From the NCBI RefSeq assembly GCF_001429505.1, contig NZ_LMJW01000022.1, forward strand, positions 847,497 through 911,496: a stretch of DNA of 64,000 bases, given 5' to 3'. The first letter of the stretch is position 1. Each line of letters opens with the position of its first letter. The notes beneath the pieces are model-generated. The model was not told where the DNA came from, did not search any database, and was given only the letters and a program-made list of their open reading frames with translations. The translations under genes were made by a program, and so were the position numbers. Shown here piece after piece: positions 35,219 through 44,465 of the stretch. This stretch comes from Allobosea sp. Root483D1 (GTDB taxonomy: Bacteria; Pseudomonadota; Alphaproteobacteria; Rhizobiales; Beijerinckiaceae).

Positions 35219-35616
35219 GGTGTCCCGTCATTGCCGCTCCCCGTCGACTTTTGCAAGCCGCATGCGGGGAGGGCGCGCGACGGTCTTTGTTCACGTCTGG
35301 AGAATAAACGTATTTTCAAGGGTTTGCGTTGAGAGTACGGGCGTGCCGGGAGGCTGTGCCGACAGGCGGACTCAGCCGTTGCAGGCTTGTCACGCTCCAC
35401 CGAAAAATGCGCCGAGACGGTGGCGGAATTGACAGTTGCCCCATTTCCGACACCTTTATGCCCGCCCAAGGGCAGCGCTGGGTTTCTGTTGACGGTATCG
35501 CGCCCGCGCTTCCGCCGCTTAACGATCCCTTAATGGAATTGGTCGAACACTGCGCCTTTGCCACGGTGGTGGCTTGGGCGGCGCAGCGTTTTCGGCGCGA
35601 CGAACGGGACTGCGGC
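35219..35616. other. Intergenic region between tRNA-Ser and rlpA
   Basis: About 400 bases without a gene I can support. The reading frame of rlpA stays open through it, but the translation has no family character, so the region is probably leader and promoter DNA. TTGACA occurs at 35428, yet no -10 box sits at a proper distance. GC content is lower than in the flanking genes. Confidence 0.4.
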
Positions 35617-36789
35617 ATGATGCGAGGCACGAGCGCACCGGCGGTGATCACCCCTGTGGCCGATTCCGGCGACGCCCCTCGCGCTTCATCATCCCTTGGC
35701 ACGGCAACCCGGCTCGGCTGCGTCATGCTCGCCGGCCTGTTCCTGGCGAACTGCGCCAATGACCAGGTCGCCCGCCGCGGCAAGTCGAAAGAGATCGGCG
35801 CTTTCCCATCCTCGAAATACGGTCCTGCCAGCGCACGCGTGGTGGAAGATGGACAACCCGTGCCGAAAGGCGGCGGCCGCGAACTGATCGGCCGCAGCTA
35901 CACTGTCGCCGGCAAGCGCTACACGCCTTATGAAAAGCCGGTCGGTTTCACCGCGGTCGGCACGGCCTCCTGGTATGGCGAAGCCTTCCATGGCCGGCGC
36001 ACCGCCAATGGCGAAGTCTATGACCGGATGAGCGTCAGCGCCGCGCATCCGACGATGCCGCTGCCGGCCTATGCCCGCGTCACCAACGTCACCAACAGCC
36101 GCTCGATCATCGTGCGCGTCAACGATCGCGGCCCGTTCCATGGCGGCCGCGTCATGGACGTCTCGCAGAAGACGGCCGATGCGCTCGCCTTCCGCCATCT
36201 CGGCACGGCGCGCGTCAAGATCGAGTATCTCGGCCAGGCCTCGCTCGCCGGCTCGGACGACCAGATGCTGCTCGCCTCGCTGCGCACCGACGGCTCGCCG
36301 GCCTCGATCCCGGGGCAGAGCAGCCGCACCATGATCGCGAGCGCAGCACAAGGGGTCGATCTTGGTCGCTCCGCCGGTCCTGATCTCGACGACGAACCCG
36401 TGCGCGCGGCTCCTGCACCTGTGCGCGCTGAACCCGCTCCGGTCCAGGCCCAGCCCGTCGTGCAGGCCTATGCCCCCGAGCAGCCGCGCACGATCGCCGT
36501 GCAGAGCCCGATCGTCGCCAGCGTCGCGTCGACATCGTCTGCGGATGGCGTGCCGGTCCGTGGCATCCGCCTGCCGCCGTCCCGGCCCTTCGATCTCGGC
36601 TCCGTCGCCAATACCGGCAAGCCGCTCCCGGTACTGCGCCCGAATGTCGTGACGGCGCCGAAGCCGGTGCCACGCACGGCCACCCTGGTCACCACTCCCG
36701 AGAAGACCTCGGGCGCCCGCCTCGCCAGGAGCCACCCGCTCTCGGCCGGGCTCAAGCTGCAGTCGCAGCAGCCGCTGGCCCGGAATTGA
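35617..36789 (+). CDS. rlpA: Septal ring lytic transglycosylase RlpA family lipoprotein
   Basis: A 390-residue RlpA-type protein, cleaving naked glycan strands in the cell wall or remaining as a cell-wall-binding relative. The N-terminus has a hydrophobic stretch ending in a lipobox-like LANC (about residues 45-48). The double-psi beta-barrel spans about 115-210: VGTASWYGEAFHGRRTANGE, AAHPTMPLPAYARVTNV, IVRVNDRGPFHGGRVMDVS. The rest is a Pro/Ala-rich low-complexity tail with no SPOR domain. The start at 35617 (MMRG) is chosen because it precedes the signal; its ribosome binding site is weak. It heads the run rlpA-dacF-tmk-holB. Confidence 0.87.
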   Translation: MMRGTSAPAVITPVADSGDAPRASSSLGTATRLGCVMLAGLFLANCANDQVARRGKSKEIGAFPSSKYGPASARVVEDGQPVPKGGGRELIGRSYTVAGKRYTPYEKPVGFTAVGTASWYGEAFHGRRTANGEVYDRMSVSAAHPTMPLPAYARVTNVTNSRSIIVRVNDRGPFHGGRVMDVSQKTADALAFRHLGTARVKIEYLGQASLAGSDDQMLLASLRTDGSPASIPGQSSRTMIASAAQGVDLGRSAGPDLDDEPVRAAPAPVRAEPAPVQAQPVVQAYAPEQPRTIAVQSPIVASVASTSSADGVPVRGIRLPPSRPFDLGSVANTGKPLPVLRPNVVTAPKPVPRTATLVTTPEKTSGARLARSHPLSAGLKLQSQQPLARN

Positions 36790-36837
36790 TTCCGTCCGGG
36801 CTTGACCGCCCGGACCGGCGCATCATCTGATCTCGAT

Positions 36838-38049
36838 ATGACGCAAGGTCGATCAGGGATGGCGCGCGCCTCTATTCCGATTTGGAGCAGGGCTTTCGCG
36901 GTCTGCGCCGCCCTACTGGTGCTGGCGCCAGGGTTCGCCCGCGCGCAGGCGTTCCAGTCGGCTGCGCCCTATGCCCTCCTGCTCGATTCCGGCAGCGGCG
37001 CCGTGCTCTACGAGAAGGCGGCCGACGAACTCATGGTGCCGGCCAGCCTGGCCAAGCTCGCGACCGCACTGGTCGCCTTCCAGGAGATCGCTGCCGGCAA
37101 GATGACGCTGGAGACCGAGATCTCGATCTCGGAGAACGCCTGGCGCAAGGGCGGCGGCATCTCCGGCGGTTCGACCATGTTCGCCATCGTCCACAGCCGG
37201 GTGAAGCTCGGCGACATCCTGCAGGGGCTGATCGTGCAGTCCGGCAACGATGCGGCGATCGCGCTCGCCGAGGCGGTCGCCGGCGACGAGGCCAGCTTCG
37301 CCAGGGTGATGACCGAGCGCGTCCATGCGCTCGGCCTGACCAAGTCGCAGTTCCGCAACGCGACCGGCATGGCCGACCCGCAGCAGAAGGTGACGGCGCG
37401 CGAGCTTGCCCTGCTGGCCGACCACATCATCAAGACCTATCCGGAGCTCTACAGGATCTTCGGCCAGCGCGACTTCACCTGGAACAAGATCAAGCAGAGC
37501 AACCGCAACCCGCTGCTCGCCATGGACATCGGTGCCGACGGCCTCAAGACCGGCAATATCGACGAGACCGGCTATGGCCTCGCCGGCTCGGCCGTGCAGA
37601 AGGGCCAGCGGCTGATCGTCGTCGTCAACGGGCTGAAGAACGCCCGCGATCGCGCCAGCGAGGCCCGCAAGCTGCTCGAATGGGGCTTTCGCTCCTTCGA
37701 GCAGAAGCAGGTCTTCGCCGAGGGCGAGACGGTCGGCGAGGCCAGCGTCTTCGGCGGCGAGAAGGGCCGGATCACGCTCCGGGCGAAGGGGCCGGTGAAC
37801 CTGCTGGTGCCGCGCGGCAGCAGCGAGCGCCTCGCTGCCCGCATCGTCTATCGCGGCCCGTTGCAGGCCCCGGTGGCGGAGGGCGCGGAGATCGGCCGCC
37901 TGCTGGTCACGCGCGGCGAGATCAAGACGCTCGACATCCCGCTCTACGCGGCGGAGAGCGTTGCGGTCGGCACCTTGCAGCAGCGCGCGCTCGACGCGCT
38001 GATGGAGGCCGCGACCGGCTGGGTCCGCAAGGCCCTGAAGCGGAGCTGA
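36838..38049 (+). CDS. dacF: D-alanyl-D-alanine carboxypeptidase (PBP5/6-type)
   Basis: A periplasmic serine peptidase of 403 residues that trims the terminal D-Ala from peptidoglycan pentapeptides. A signal peptide (AFAVCAALLVLAPGFARAQA) precedes the peptidase S11 domain. The active-site motifs are SLAK (Ser about 70), SGN in VQSGNDAAIALAEA, and KTG in ADGLKTGNIDETG. A C-terminal PBP5-like beta domain (VFGGEKGRITLRAKGPVNLL) and an amphipathic end (MEAATGWVRKALKRS) likely dock it to the membrane. Starts at 36802 (TTG), 36838 and 36859 (ATG) are possible. Next comes tmk after only two bases. Confidence 0.93.
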   Translation: MTQGRSGMARASIPIWSRAFAVCAALLVLAPGFARAQAFQSAAPYALLLDSGSGAVLYEKAADELMVPASLAKLATALVAFQEIAAGKMTLETEISISENAWRKGGGISGGSTMFAIVHSRVKLGDILQGLIVQSGNDAAIALAEAVAGDEASFARVMTERVHALGLTKSQFRNATGMADPQQKVTARELALLADHIIKTYPELYRIFGQRDFTWNKIKQSNRNPLLAMDIGADGLKTGNIDETGYGLAGSAVQKGQRLIVVVNGLKNARDRASEARKLLEWGFRSFEQKQVFAEGETVGEASVFGGEKGRITLRAKGPVNLLVPRGSSERLAARIVYRGPLQAPVAEGAEIGRLLVTRGEIKTLDIPLYAAESVAVGTLQQRALDALMEAATGWVRKALKRS

Positions 38050-38051
38050 GC

Positions 38052-38729
38052 GTGGCCAGAGCGAAGGCGCGGCCCGCTGCTGGGCATTTCATCACGCTCG
38101 AAGGTGGGGAGGGGGCCGGCAAGTCGACCCTGGCCAAGGCGCTTGCGGCCCGTCTGGCGGCGCATGGCCTCGCAGTCGAGCTGACCCGCGAGCCCGGCGG
38201 CTCGCCCAGGGCGGAGCGCATCCGCGAGGCCCTGCTCGCCGGCAAGATCAAACCTTATGGCGCCTTCGCCGAGGCCCTGATGTTCCAGGCCGCGCGCATC
38301 GATCATGTCGACAGCCGGATCAGGCCGGCGCTCAAACGCGGCGCCTGGGTGATTTGCGACCGCTTCATCGATTCGACCCGAGTCTACCAGGGCACGCTCG
38401 GCGAGATCGCCGGGGACAAGCTCGCGGCCTTGGAGGCCGCCGCGATCGCCGGTTTGATGCCGGAGCTCACCTTCATCCTCGACCTCGCGCCCGAAACCGG
38501 CCTGGCGCGGGCAGCCCGTCGTCGCCAACCGGGCGAGGTCACAGACCGTTTCGAGAGCGAAACGATCAACTTCCACCGCCGCTTGCGCCAGGGCTTTCTC
38601 GACATCGCCGCCGCCGAGCCGCAGCGCTGCGTCGTCCTCGATGCCAGCCTGACGCCCGAGATGCTGGCGGAAACGGCCTGGGAAGCGCTTTCCAGCCGGC
38701 TGCCCTTGCCGCAGATTGCGCCGGCATGA
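38052..38729 (+). CDS. tmk: Thymidylate kinase
   Basis: This phosphorylates dTMP to dTDP with ATP. The protein is 225 residues with Walker A EGGEGAGKST (17-26), the TREPGG motif, CDRFIDSTRVYQG (DRx motif) and the LID region RAARRRQPGEVTDRFE. The start is GTG at 38052, two bases after the dacF stop, with GGAG six bases ahead. Its stop overlaps the holB start (ATGA), so the two are translationally coupled. The gene order is standard for alphaproteobacteria. Confidence 0.96.
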   Translation: MARAKARPAAGHFITLEGGEGAGKSTLAKALAARLAAHGLAVELTREPGGSPRAERIREALLAGKIKPYGAFAEALMFQAARIDHVDSRIRPALKRGAWVICDRFIDSTRVYQGTLGEIAGDKLAALEAAAIAGLMPELTFILDLAPETGLARAARRRQPGEVTDRFESETINFHRRLRQGFLDIAAAEPQRCVVLDASLTPEMLAETAWEALSSRLPLPQIAPA

Positions 38730-39796
38730 TCGAATCGAGCAACGAACCCGACCGCCTGCCGAACGCGCCGCATCCGCGCGAGACGCTGGCGCTCATCGGC
38801 CACCATCGCCAGGAGGAAGCCCTCTTGGCGGCGCTGCGCTCCGGCCGCATGCACCATGCCTGGCTGCTCGGCGGCCCCGATGGCATCGGCAAGGCGAGCT
38901 TCGCCTATCGCGCTGCCCGATTCATGCTCGCCGAGGGCGATCCGCTGCGCCGCGCCGAGGCCGCCCGTGACCTCGCGATGCCGGAAGCCGACGGCGCCAC
39001 CCGAAAGATCGCGGCCCAGTCGCATCCGGACCTGCATCTGCTGCGCCGCATCGCCAAGCCGGACGGCAAGAGCTTCACCAGCAACATTCCTGTCGATCTG
39101 GTGCGCCGGATCATCGACCGCTTCGGCTCCAGCGCGGGCGAGGGCGGCTGGCGCGTGGCAATCGTCGATTCGGCCGAGGATCTCGACCGTCCCGGCGCCA
39201 ACGCCCTGCTGAAGCTGCTCGAGGAGCCGCCGCCGCGCTGCCTCTTCCTGATCGTCGCCCATGCGCCGGGCCGTGTGCTGCCGACGATCCGCTCGCGCTG
39301 CCGCCTGCTGTCGTTCGAGCCGCTGGGTGAAAACGACGTCGCGCAGGCCGGCGCGATCGCGCTGGAGCGCATGCGCCTGCCTTATGATGCTTCCGCGCTC
39401 GGGCGTGCCGCGGCCTTGTCCGAGGGCTCGGTCAAGCGGGCGCTGACCTATGTCGACCCGGAGACGCTGGCGCTGGTTGAAGCGGTGAGGGCGCGGCTCG
39501 ACGCATTGCCCGCGGTCGACCTGACCGCGCTGCTGGCGCTCGGCGAGGATGTCGCGGGCAAAGCGGGCGAGGCCGATTTCGCCGTCATGATCGAGACCGT
39601 GCAGGGCTGGCTCGGCGCCCATCTCCATGCGCATGCCGCCGCCGGCCCGGCCCGGCTTGCGCCCCTTGCGGAGGTGTGGGAGAGACTTGCACGCGCCGCG
39701 AACGAGGTCGAAACCTATAATCTCGATCGCCGCCCCCTCGTCATGTCGCTGTTTCACGATCTGTCGGAGGCGGTTTCCCGTTCGCGCGCGGCCTGA
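38726..39796 (+). CDS. holB: DNA polymerase III subunit delta'
   Basis: A clamp-loader subunit of the replicative polymerase, 356 residues. It has the AAA+ core with the degenerate nucleotide site GGPDGIGKASFAYR, VAIVDSAEDLDRPGANALLK, LLEEPPPRCLFLIVAHAP and the SRC sensor TIRSRCRLLSFEPL. The C-terminal collar domain follows. In this family delta' often lacks ATPase activity. ATG 38726 overlaps the tmk stop by four bases. metG begins 27 bases after its end. Confidence 0.94.
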   Translation: MIESSNEPDRLPNAPHPRETLALIGHHRQEEALLAALRSGRMHHAWLLGGPDGIGKASFAYRAARFMLAEGDPLRRAEAARDLAMPEADGATRKIAAQSHPDLHLLRRIAKPDGKSFTSNIPVDLVRRIIDRFGSSAGEGGWRVAIVDSAEDLDRPGANALLKLLEEPPPRCLFLIVAHAPGRVLPTIRSRCRLLSFEPLGENDVAQAGAIALERMRLPYDASALGRAAALSEGSVKRALTYVDPETLALVEAVRARLDALPAVDLTALLALGEDVAGKAGEADFAVMIETVQGWLGAHLHAHAAAGPARLAPLAEVWERLARAANEVETYNLDRRPLVMSLFHDLSEAVSRSRAA

Positions 39797-39823
39797 AACC
39801 CGTTTGAGACGACCGGACAGACC

Positions 39824-41383
39824 ATGGCCTCGGCCCCGAAGTTCTATCTGACGACCGCGATCCACTACACCAACGGCCCGCCGCATATCGGCCACGCCTA
39901 TGAGATGGTGGCTGCCGACGCGATCGCCCGCTTCAAGCGCCTCGACGGCTATGACGTCTTCGCCATGACCGGCACCGACGAGCACGGCCAGAAGGTGCAA
40001 CGCACCGCCGCGCAGAGCGGGCTCTCGCCGAAGGACTTCGTCGATGGCCTCGCTACCCGCTTCCACGAGATGGAACAGCGGCTCGGCTGTTCCTTCGACC
40101 GCTTCATCCGCACCACCGACGCCGACCACCTGCCCTCCACGCAGGAACTCTGGCGCCGGATGGAGGCCAATGGCGACATCTATCTTGCGAAGTATTCCGG
40201 CTGGTACTCGGTCCGGGACGAGGCTTTCTATGGCGAGGAGGAAACGACCCTCCAGCCTGACGGCACGCGCCTGGGCGGGCAGGGCACGCCGGTCGAATGG
40301 GTCGAGGAGGAGAGCTATTTCTTCCGCCTGAAGTCCTACCAGGACAAGCTGCTCGCGCTCTATCGCGACGTGCCGGACTTCGTCTCGCCCGAGACGCGGA
40401 AGAACGAGGTCGTCAGTTTCGTGAAGAGCGGACTCGAGGATCTCTCGATCAGCCGCACCACCTTCGACTGGGGCCTACCGGTTCCGGGCGATCCGAAGCA
40501 TGTGATGTATGTCTGGGTCGACGCGCTCAACAACTACGTCACCGGCTGCGGCTTTCCGAATGAGAGTGATCCGCGCTGGCATTACTGGCCGGCCGATGTC
40601 CACATCATCGGCAAGGACATCGTGCGCTTCCACACGGTCTACTGGCCGGCCTTCCTGATGTCGGCGGGGCTGCCGCTGCCGAAGCGCGTCTTCGGCCACG
40701 GATTCTTGCTCTCCAAGGGCGAGAAGATGTCGAAATCGCTCGGCAATGTCGTCGACCCGTTCGGGCTCGCGGACATCTACGGCGTCGACCAGCTGCGCTA
40801 TTTCTTCCTGCGCGAGGTCTCCTTCGGCCAGGACGGCAGTTACAGCCACGAGGCGATCATCGGGCGCATCAACGCCGATCTCGCCAACGACCTCGGCAAT
40901 CTGGCGCAGCGCTCGCTGTCGATGATAGCCAAGAACTGCGAGGGCAGGGTGCCGCCGGCCGGCGCGCTGACGGAAAGCGATCGTGCCATGCTGGCGCAGG
41001 CCGACGGGCTGCTGACGAAGACGCGCGCCGCCATGCAGGATTTCGCTCTGCACGTCATGCTGGCGGACATTTGGGCCGTGGTCGCCGAGACCAACCGCTA
41101 TTTCGCCAATAACGAGCCGTGGAAGCTCTCCAAGAGCGATCCGGCCAAGCGCGATACGGTGCTCTACGTCACGATCGAGACGATCCGCCAGATCGCGATC
41201 CTCACCCAGCCGGTGATGCCGGAGGCCATGGCCAAGTTGCTCGACCTGCTGGCGGTGCCTGCCGAGGCGCGCGACTTCGCTGCGCTTGGCGAGGCCGGGC
41301 GCCTCGTTTCCGGTACCGTGCTGCCGGCGCCGAGTGCGGTCTTCCCGCGCTATGTCGAACCGGAAGACGGGCAGGCGGCCTGA
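39824..41383 (+). CDS. metG: Methionyl-tRNA synthetase
   Basis: This charges tRNA-Met with methionine. The 519-residue enzyme has HIGH at 21-24 (PPHIGHAYEM), MTGTDEHGQKVQ, and KMSKS at 301-305 (KGEKMSKSLGNV). The connective-peptide region lacks the zinc-knuckle cysteines, which places it in the MetG2 type. There is no C-terminal EMAP/tRNA-binding domain, in keeping with the short length. The stop TGA overlaps the tatD start (TGATG), so translation is coupled. Confidence 0.97.
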   Translation: MASAPKFYLTTAIHYTNGPPHIGHAYEMVAADAIARFKRLDGYDVFAMTGTDEHGQKVQRTAAQSGLSPKDFVDGLATRFHEMEQRLGCSFDRFIRTTDADHLPSTQELWRRMEANGDIYLAKYSGWYSVRDEAFYGEEETTLQPDGTRLGGQGTPVEWVEEESYFFRLKSYQDKLLALYRDVPDFVSPETRKNEVVSFVKSGLEDLSISRTTFDWGLPVPGDPKHVMYVWVDALNNYVTGCGFPNESDPRWHYWPADVHIIGKDIVRFHTVYWPAFLMSAGLPLPKRVFGHGFLLSKGEKMSKSLGNVVDPFGLADIYGVDQLRYFFLREVSFGQDGSYSHEAIIGRINADLANDLGNLAQRSLSMIAKNCEGRVPPAGALTESDRAMLAQADGLLTKTRAAMQDFALHVMLADIWAVVAETNRYFANNEPWKLSKSDPAKRDTVLYVTIETIRQIAILTQPVMPEAMAKLLDLLAVPAEARDFAALGEAGRLVSGTVLPAPSAVFPRYVEPEDGQAA

Positions 41384-42183
41384 TGCTGATCGATACGCAT
41401 TGCCATCTCGACTTCCCGGATTTCGCCGAGGACATCGGAGCTTATGTCGGCCGCGCCGAAGCGGCCGGCGTCGGCCGGATGGTGACGATCTCGACCCGCG
41501 TCGCGCGCTTTGCGACCTATGTGGCGCTGGCCGAGCGTTTCCCTTCCGTCTGGTGCACCGTTGGCACGCATCCGCACGGCGCCCATGACGAACTCGACGT
41601 CACGGTCGAGCAACTGGTCGAGCTGGCGCGCCATCCGCGCTGCGTCGCCATCGGCGAGGCCGGGCTCGACTATCACTACGACAAGAGCCCGCGCGAGGCG
41701 CAGGAGCAAGGCCTGCGCACCCACATCGCCGCGGCGCGCCAGACCCAGCTGCCGCTGGTGATCCACTCGCGCGAGGCCGACGAGGACATGGCGTCGATCC
41801 TGCGGGAGGAAATGGGGAAGGGCGCCTTCCCCGCCATCCTGCACTGCTTTACGGCCGGCGAAATGCTGGCCCGCACCGGCGTCGAGCTCGGGCTCTACGT
41901 CTCCTTCTCCGGCATCCTGACCTTCAAGACCTCCGAAGCGCTGCGCGCGATCGCCCGCAACATCCCGCTGGAGCACCTGCTGGTCGAGACCGATGCGCCC
42001 TATCTCGCCCCGACGCCCTATCGGGGCAAGCGCAACGAACCGTCCTATGTCGTTGAGACCGCGAAGGTTCTCGCCGACGTCAAGGGTCTGTCCTTCGACG
42101 AGATCGCCCGGATCACGACGGAGAACGCCAGGCGCTGCTACTGGAAGATGGACCATGCAGCGCCCGTGGCGCAGGTAGCCTGA
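41383..42183 (+). CDS. tatD: TatD-family metal-dependent hydrolase
   Basis: A 266-residue TIM-barrel nuclease of the TatD/YcfH family. The first metal motif is THCHLD (residues 5-10), the bridging Glu lies in AIGEAGLDYHYD, further His residues lie in LPLVIHSREAD and ILHCFTA, and the final Asp in LVETDAPYLAP. E. coli TatD has 3'-5' exonuclease activity; YcfH-type members next to metG and holB are conserved but less studied. ATG at 41383 overlaps the metG stop by one base. Confidence 0.94.
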   Translation: MLIDTHCHLDFPDFAEDIGAYVGRAEAAGVGRMVTISTRVARFATYVALAERFPSVWCTVGTHPHGAHDELDVTVEQLVELARHPRCVAIGEAGLDYHYDKSPREAQEQGLRTHIAAARQTQLPLVIHSREADEDMASILREEMGKGAFPAILHCFTAGEMLARTGVELGLYVSFSGILTFKTSEALRAIARNIPLEHLLVETDAPYLAPTPYRGKRNEPSYVVETAKVLADVKGLSFDEIARITTENARRCYWKMDHAAPVAQVA

Positions 42184-42198
42184 GGGCTGACGCGTCGC

Positions 42199-43002
42199 AT
42201 GAACCTGACCGTCACCATCCTCGGCTGCGGCTCATCCGGCGGTGTGCCGCGGCCAGGCTCCGGCTGGGGCGCCTGCGATCCGGCCAATCCGAAGAACCGG
42301 CGCCGGCGCTGCTCGATCCTGGTCGAGCGCCGCGGCCCAGGCGGCACGACGAGCGTGCTGATCGACACCACGCCCGACCTGCGCGAACAGCTGTTGTCCG
42401 CGAACGTGACCCGGCTCGACGCCACGTTGTTCAGCCATGACCATGCCGACCATACTCACGGCATCGACGATCTGCGCGCGCTCGTCCTGCATATGCGCAA
42501 GCGCATCTCGGTCCATGCCGACACGGTGACGGGCGAAACGCTGCGCCAGCGCTTCGGATATCTGTTCGAGACACCGCCCGGCAGCCTCTATCCGCCGATC
42601 CTCGATCTTGCGCCGCTCGCCGCCGGTGAACCGCTCACCATCGACGGCCCGGGCGGCGCGATCGAGACGCTGCCGTTCCGGCTCGAGCACGGCCCGAATT
42701 ATGACGCGCTCGGTTTCCGCTTCGGCGGCTTCGGCTATGCACCGGACGTCAGCGCCATTCCGCCGGAGTCCCTACCAGCGATGAGTGGGCTCGACATGCT
42801 GGTCCTCGACTGCCTGCGCGAGGCGCCGCATCCGAGCCACTTCAATCTGGAGCAGTCGCTGGAGGCGATCGCGCAGCTCAAGCCACCCCGCGCGATCCTG
42901 ACCAATCTTCATGTCGATCTCGATTATGCCAGCCTGTCCAAGCGCTTGCCGGACAACATTGAACCGGCGTTCGACGGCATGCAGCTGACGATCGAAGGAT
43001 AG
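42199..43002 (+). CDS. MBL-fold metallo-hydrolase, PhnP-like
   Basis: A 267-residue metallo-beta-lactamase-fold phosphodiesterase-like enzyme. It begins with ILGCGSSGGVPRPG, contains the metal ligands of SHDHADHTHGIDDLR (HxHxDH), YDALGFRFGGFGYAPDVSAI and the late motif LTNLHVDLDY. The best match in architecture is PhnP, which hydrolyses cyclic phosphates, but the gene lies in the metG-tatD run and no phn genes are present. The true substrate is unknown. It starts 15 bases after tatD. Confidence 0.9.
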   Translation: MNLTVTILGCGSSGGVPRPGSGWGACDPANPKNRRRRCSILVERRGPGGTTSVLIDTTPDLREQLLSANVTRLDATLFSHDHADHTHGIDDLRALVLHMRKRISVHADTVTGETLRQRFGYLFETPPGSLYPPILDLAPLAAGEPLTIDGPGGAIETLPFRLEHGPNYDALGFRFGGFGYAPDVSAIPPESLPAMSGLDMLVLDCLREAPHPSHFNLEQSLEAIAQLKPPRAILTNLHVDLDYASLSKRLPDNIEPAFDGMQLTIEG

Positions 43003-43003
43003 C

Positions 43004-43077
43004 CTGTCCGACGAACACAGGTTTGCCGGACAGACTCATATCCCGGCATCATTTTAAGTTCCATAATATGTCTTATG
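43004..43077. promoter_or_regulatory. Two dyads in a gap between convergent genes
   Basis: Arms CTGTCCG (43004-43010) and CGGACAG (43027-43033) could form a hairpin at the end of the MBL gene. Farther on, CATAATATGTCTTATG (43062-43077) is an operator-like palindrome with 5-base arms in an AT-rich setting. Both flanking genes point into this gap, so a promoter or operator would not be expected unless a small RNA or a lost gene lies here. Confidence 0.35.
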
Positions 43078-43205
43078 CGAATCAAACTGGTTGCCGTTCC
43101 CGGCTCCCCTCCGTCCCTTGCAACGGCTCGCTGCTCAGCTTGCGACCGACAGAGTGCGGCACTCATCGGTTCGCGCCGCCTCTCGATTTTGCACTCGCAA
43201 AATGA

Positions 43206-43231
43206 AAGCCCCGCCTTCGCAGGCGGGGCTT
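43206..43231 (-). terminator. GC-rich hairpin terminator of the 64-aa gene
   Basis: A perfect 10-base-pair stem (43206-43215 with 43222-43231, arm AAGCCCCGCC) lies 7 bases past the minus-strand stop at 43238. On the minus strand it is followed by TCATTTT, a partial T-tract. The plus strand has only a short T pair after it. Confidence 0.55.
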
Positions 43232-43237
43232 GGCCGA

Positions 43238-43432
43238 TCAGCAGGCTCGGCATTCGAACGGCAGTATCTGCGCCTGGCCCTGCTGGATGACGATCCGTTC
43301 GGCTGCGCCGTTGGGTTTGACCCGGATCACGCCGTCATCGTCGCATTCGTCGAGGAAATAGGCCGGAAGCCCGGCGCGCAGCGCCTTCTCGATCGATCGC
43401 CGACGGAATTGCTTCAGATTCTCTTGGTCCAT
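43238..43432 (-). CDS. Small hypothetical protein
   Basis: A 64-residue soluble protein of unknown function. It opens with a charged helix (MDQENLKQFRRRSIEKALRA), then AGLPAYFLDECDDDGVIRVK, and ends PFECRAC, with Cys residues that might bind metal or form a disulfide. ATG 43432 has CGGAG nine bases ahead; longer readings upstream look non-coding. The terminator hairpin right after it supports an independent small gene. Confidence 0.55.
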   Translation of the reverse strand: MDQENLKQFRRRSIEKALRAGLPAYFLDECDDDGVIRVKPNGAAERIVIQQGQAQILPFECRAC

Positions 43433-43603
43433 GGTGAGCTCCGTTGAGCCGGTGGCGCCCTTTGACTTGGATTTGGGGTGATGCGCGCGATCTTCAAGCC
43501 TGCGGCAATCGTCGCCTCTGATCGGGCTGGCGCGAGTACGACCTCTGCCCGACAATCATCGTCGGCCGAACATCAGGCCGATCTCACGATGGAGGGCATC
43601 CCG

Positions 43604-43963
43604 ATGCTGGACTGGACCACTTATCGCTCCGAGCTGAAGGGCCGTGTCGGCGATTTCGGCAAGGCTGCTCCCGAAGCGCTTCGCGGCTATGCCGCGCTGG
43701 CCGGTGGGGCGGCGAAGACCACGCATCTCGACACCCGCACGCGCGAGCTGATCTCGCTCGCCGTCGCCGTCACCACGCGCTGCGACGGCTGCATCACCAT
43801 CCATGTCGATGCGGCGATCAAGGCCGGCGTCAGCCGCGAGGAGATCGCGGAAGCGCTCGGGGTGGCGATCGCGATGAACGCTGGCGCGGCACTGGTCTAT
43901 TCAGCACGGACGCTCGATTGCTTCGAGCAGATGACGGCCCCCGCCCCGGCTGCCGCGGAATAG
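43604..43963 (+). CDS. AhpD-like carboxymuconolactone decarboxylase-family protein
   Basis: A 119-residue all-alpha protein of the CMD/AhpD superfamily. The redox motif TTRCDGCITIHVDAAIKAGV carries the CxxC and downstream His of peroxidase-type members, so it probably reduces peroxides or disulfides rather than acting as a lactone decarboxylase. The Shine-Dalgarno GGAGG at 43591-43595 lies 8 bases before ATG 43604 and decides this start over ATG 43589. The gene stands alone among small genes. Confidence 0.9.
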   Translation: MLDWTTYRSELKGRVGDFGKAAPEALRGYAALAGGAAKTTHLDTRTRELISLAVAVTTRCDGCITIHVDAAIKAGVSREEIAEALGVAIAMNAGAALVYSARTLDCFEQMTAPAPAAAE

Positions 43964-44109
43964 GATCGGCCCCTCCGAACGAGCCGCAGCCTGCCTCCGA
44001 CGAGCTCATGCGAGCGCCACATTGCGGTGACAGATTTCGCGGGAGGCGCGGAACGCCGTTCGGCGTTCCGTCGTTTCCTCGTTGACTGCAACGGAACCAG
44101 GAGGACGAG

Positions 44110-44328
44110 ATGAGCCATCTTGGCAAGGCCGAGCGCGAGATCCGCAAGATCGCCTATTCGCTCTGGATGGAAGAAGGACAGCCGGAAGGCCGCGACCACG
44201 AGCACTGGGAGGCCGCGAAGGCGATCTGGACCTTCCGCAACCGCAGCGAGGAGGTCGTCGACCACGGCGCGGAGGACGAGCTCAAGGGCGAGCGTGCCCG
44301 CCGCCGCGAGCAGGAGTGGCTGTCCTGA
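44110..44328 (+). CDS. DUF2934 domain protein
   Basis: A 72-residue protein whose first half matches DUF2934 (IRKIAYSLWMEEGQPEGRDH, EHWEAAK), a short helical motif seen in many alphaproteobacterial small proteins, often stress-linked but of unknown function. The rest is charged (VDHGAEDELKGERARRREQE). A very strong ribosome binding site AGGAGG precedes the ATG. Confidence 0.83.
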   Translation: MSHLGKAEREIRKIAYSLWMEEGQPEGRDHEHWEAAKAIWTFRNRSEEVVDHGAEDELKGERARRREQEWLS

Positions 44329-44465
44329 CGACTATTTGCGGGGCTGCTCGCCGCAGCCCTGCCATTCCCGATCGGCATGATCGTAACCGCAGACAAGCGG
44401 CAGCCCGGCTCCCACATTGTGGTTGAAGCGGCGCTCATCGCTATCGGCGCCAGTGGGGGGCAGCC

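Noticed and set aside
36882..38729. A 615-codon frame joining dacF and tmk DNA
   Set aside because: Only its last third is real (thymidylate kinase from GTG 38052); the first part reads dacF out of frame.
39797..39823. A SAM-type riboswitch or T-box before metG
   Set aside because: The gap is only 27 bases and has no structure.
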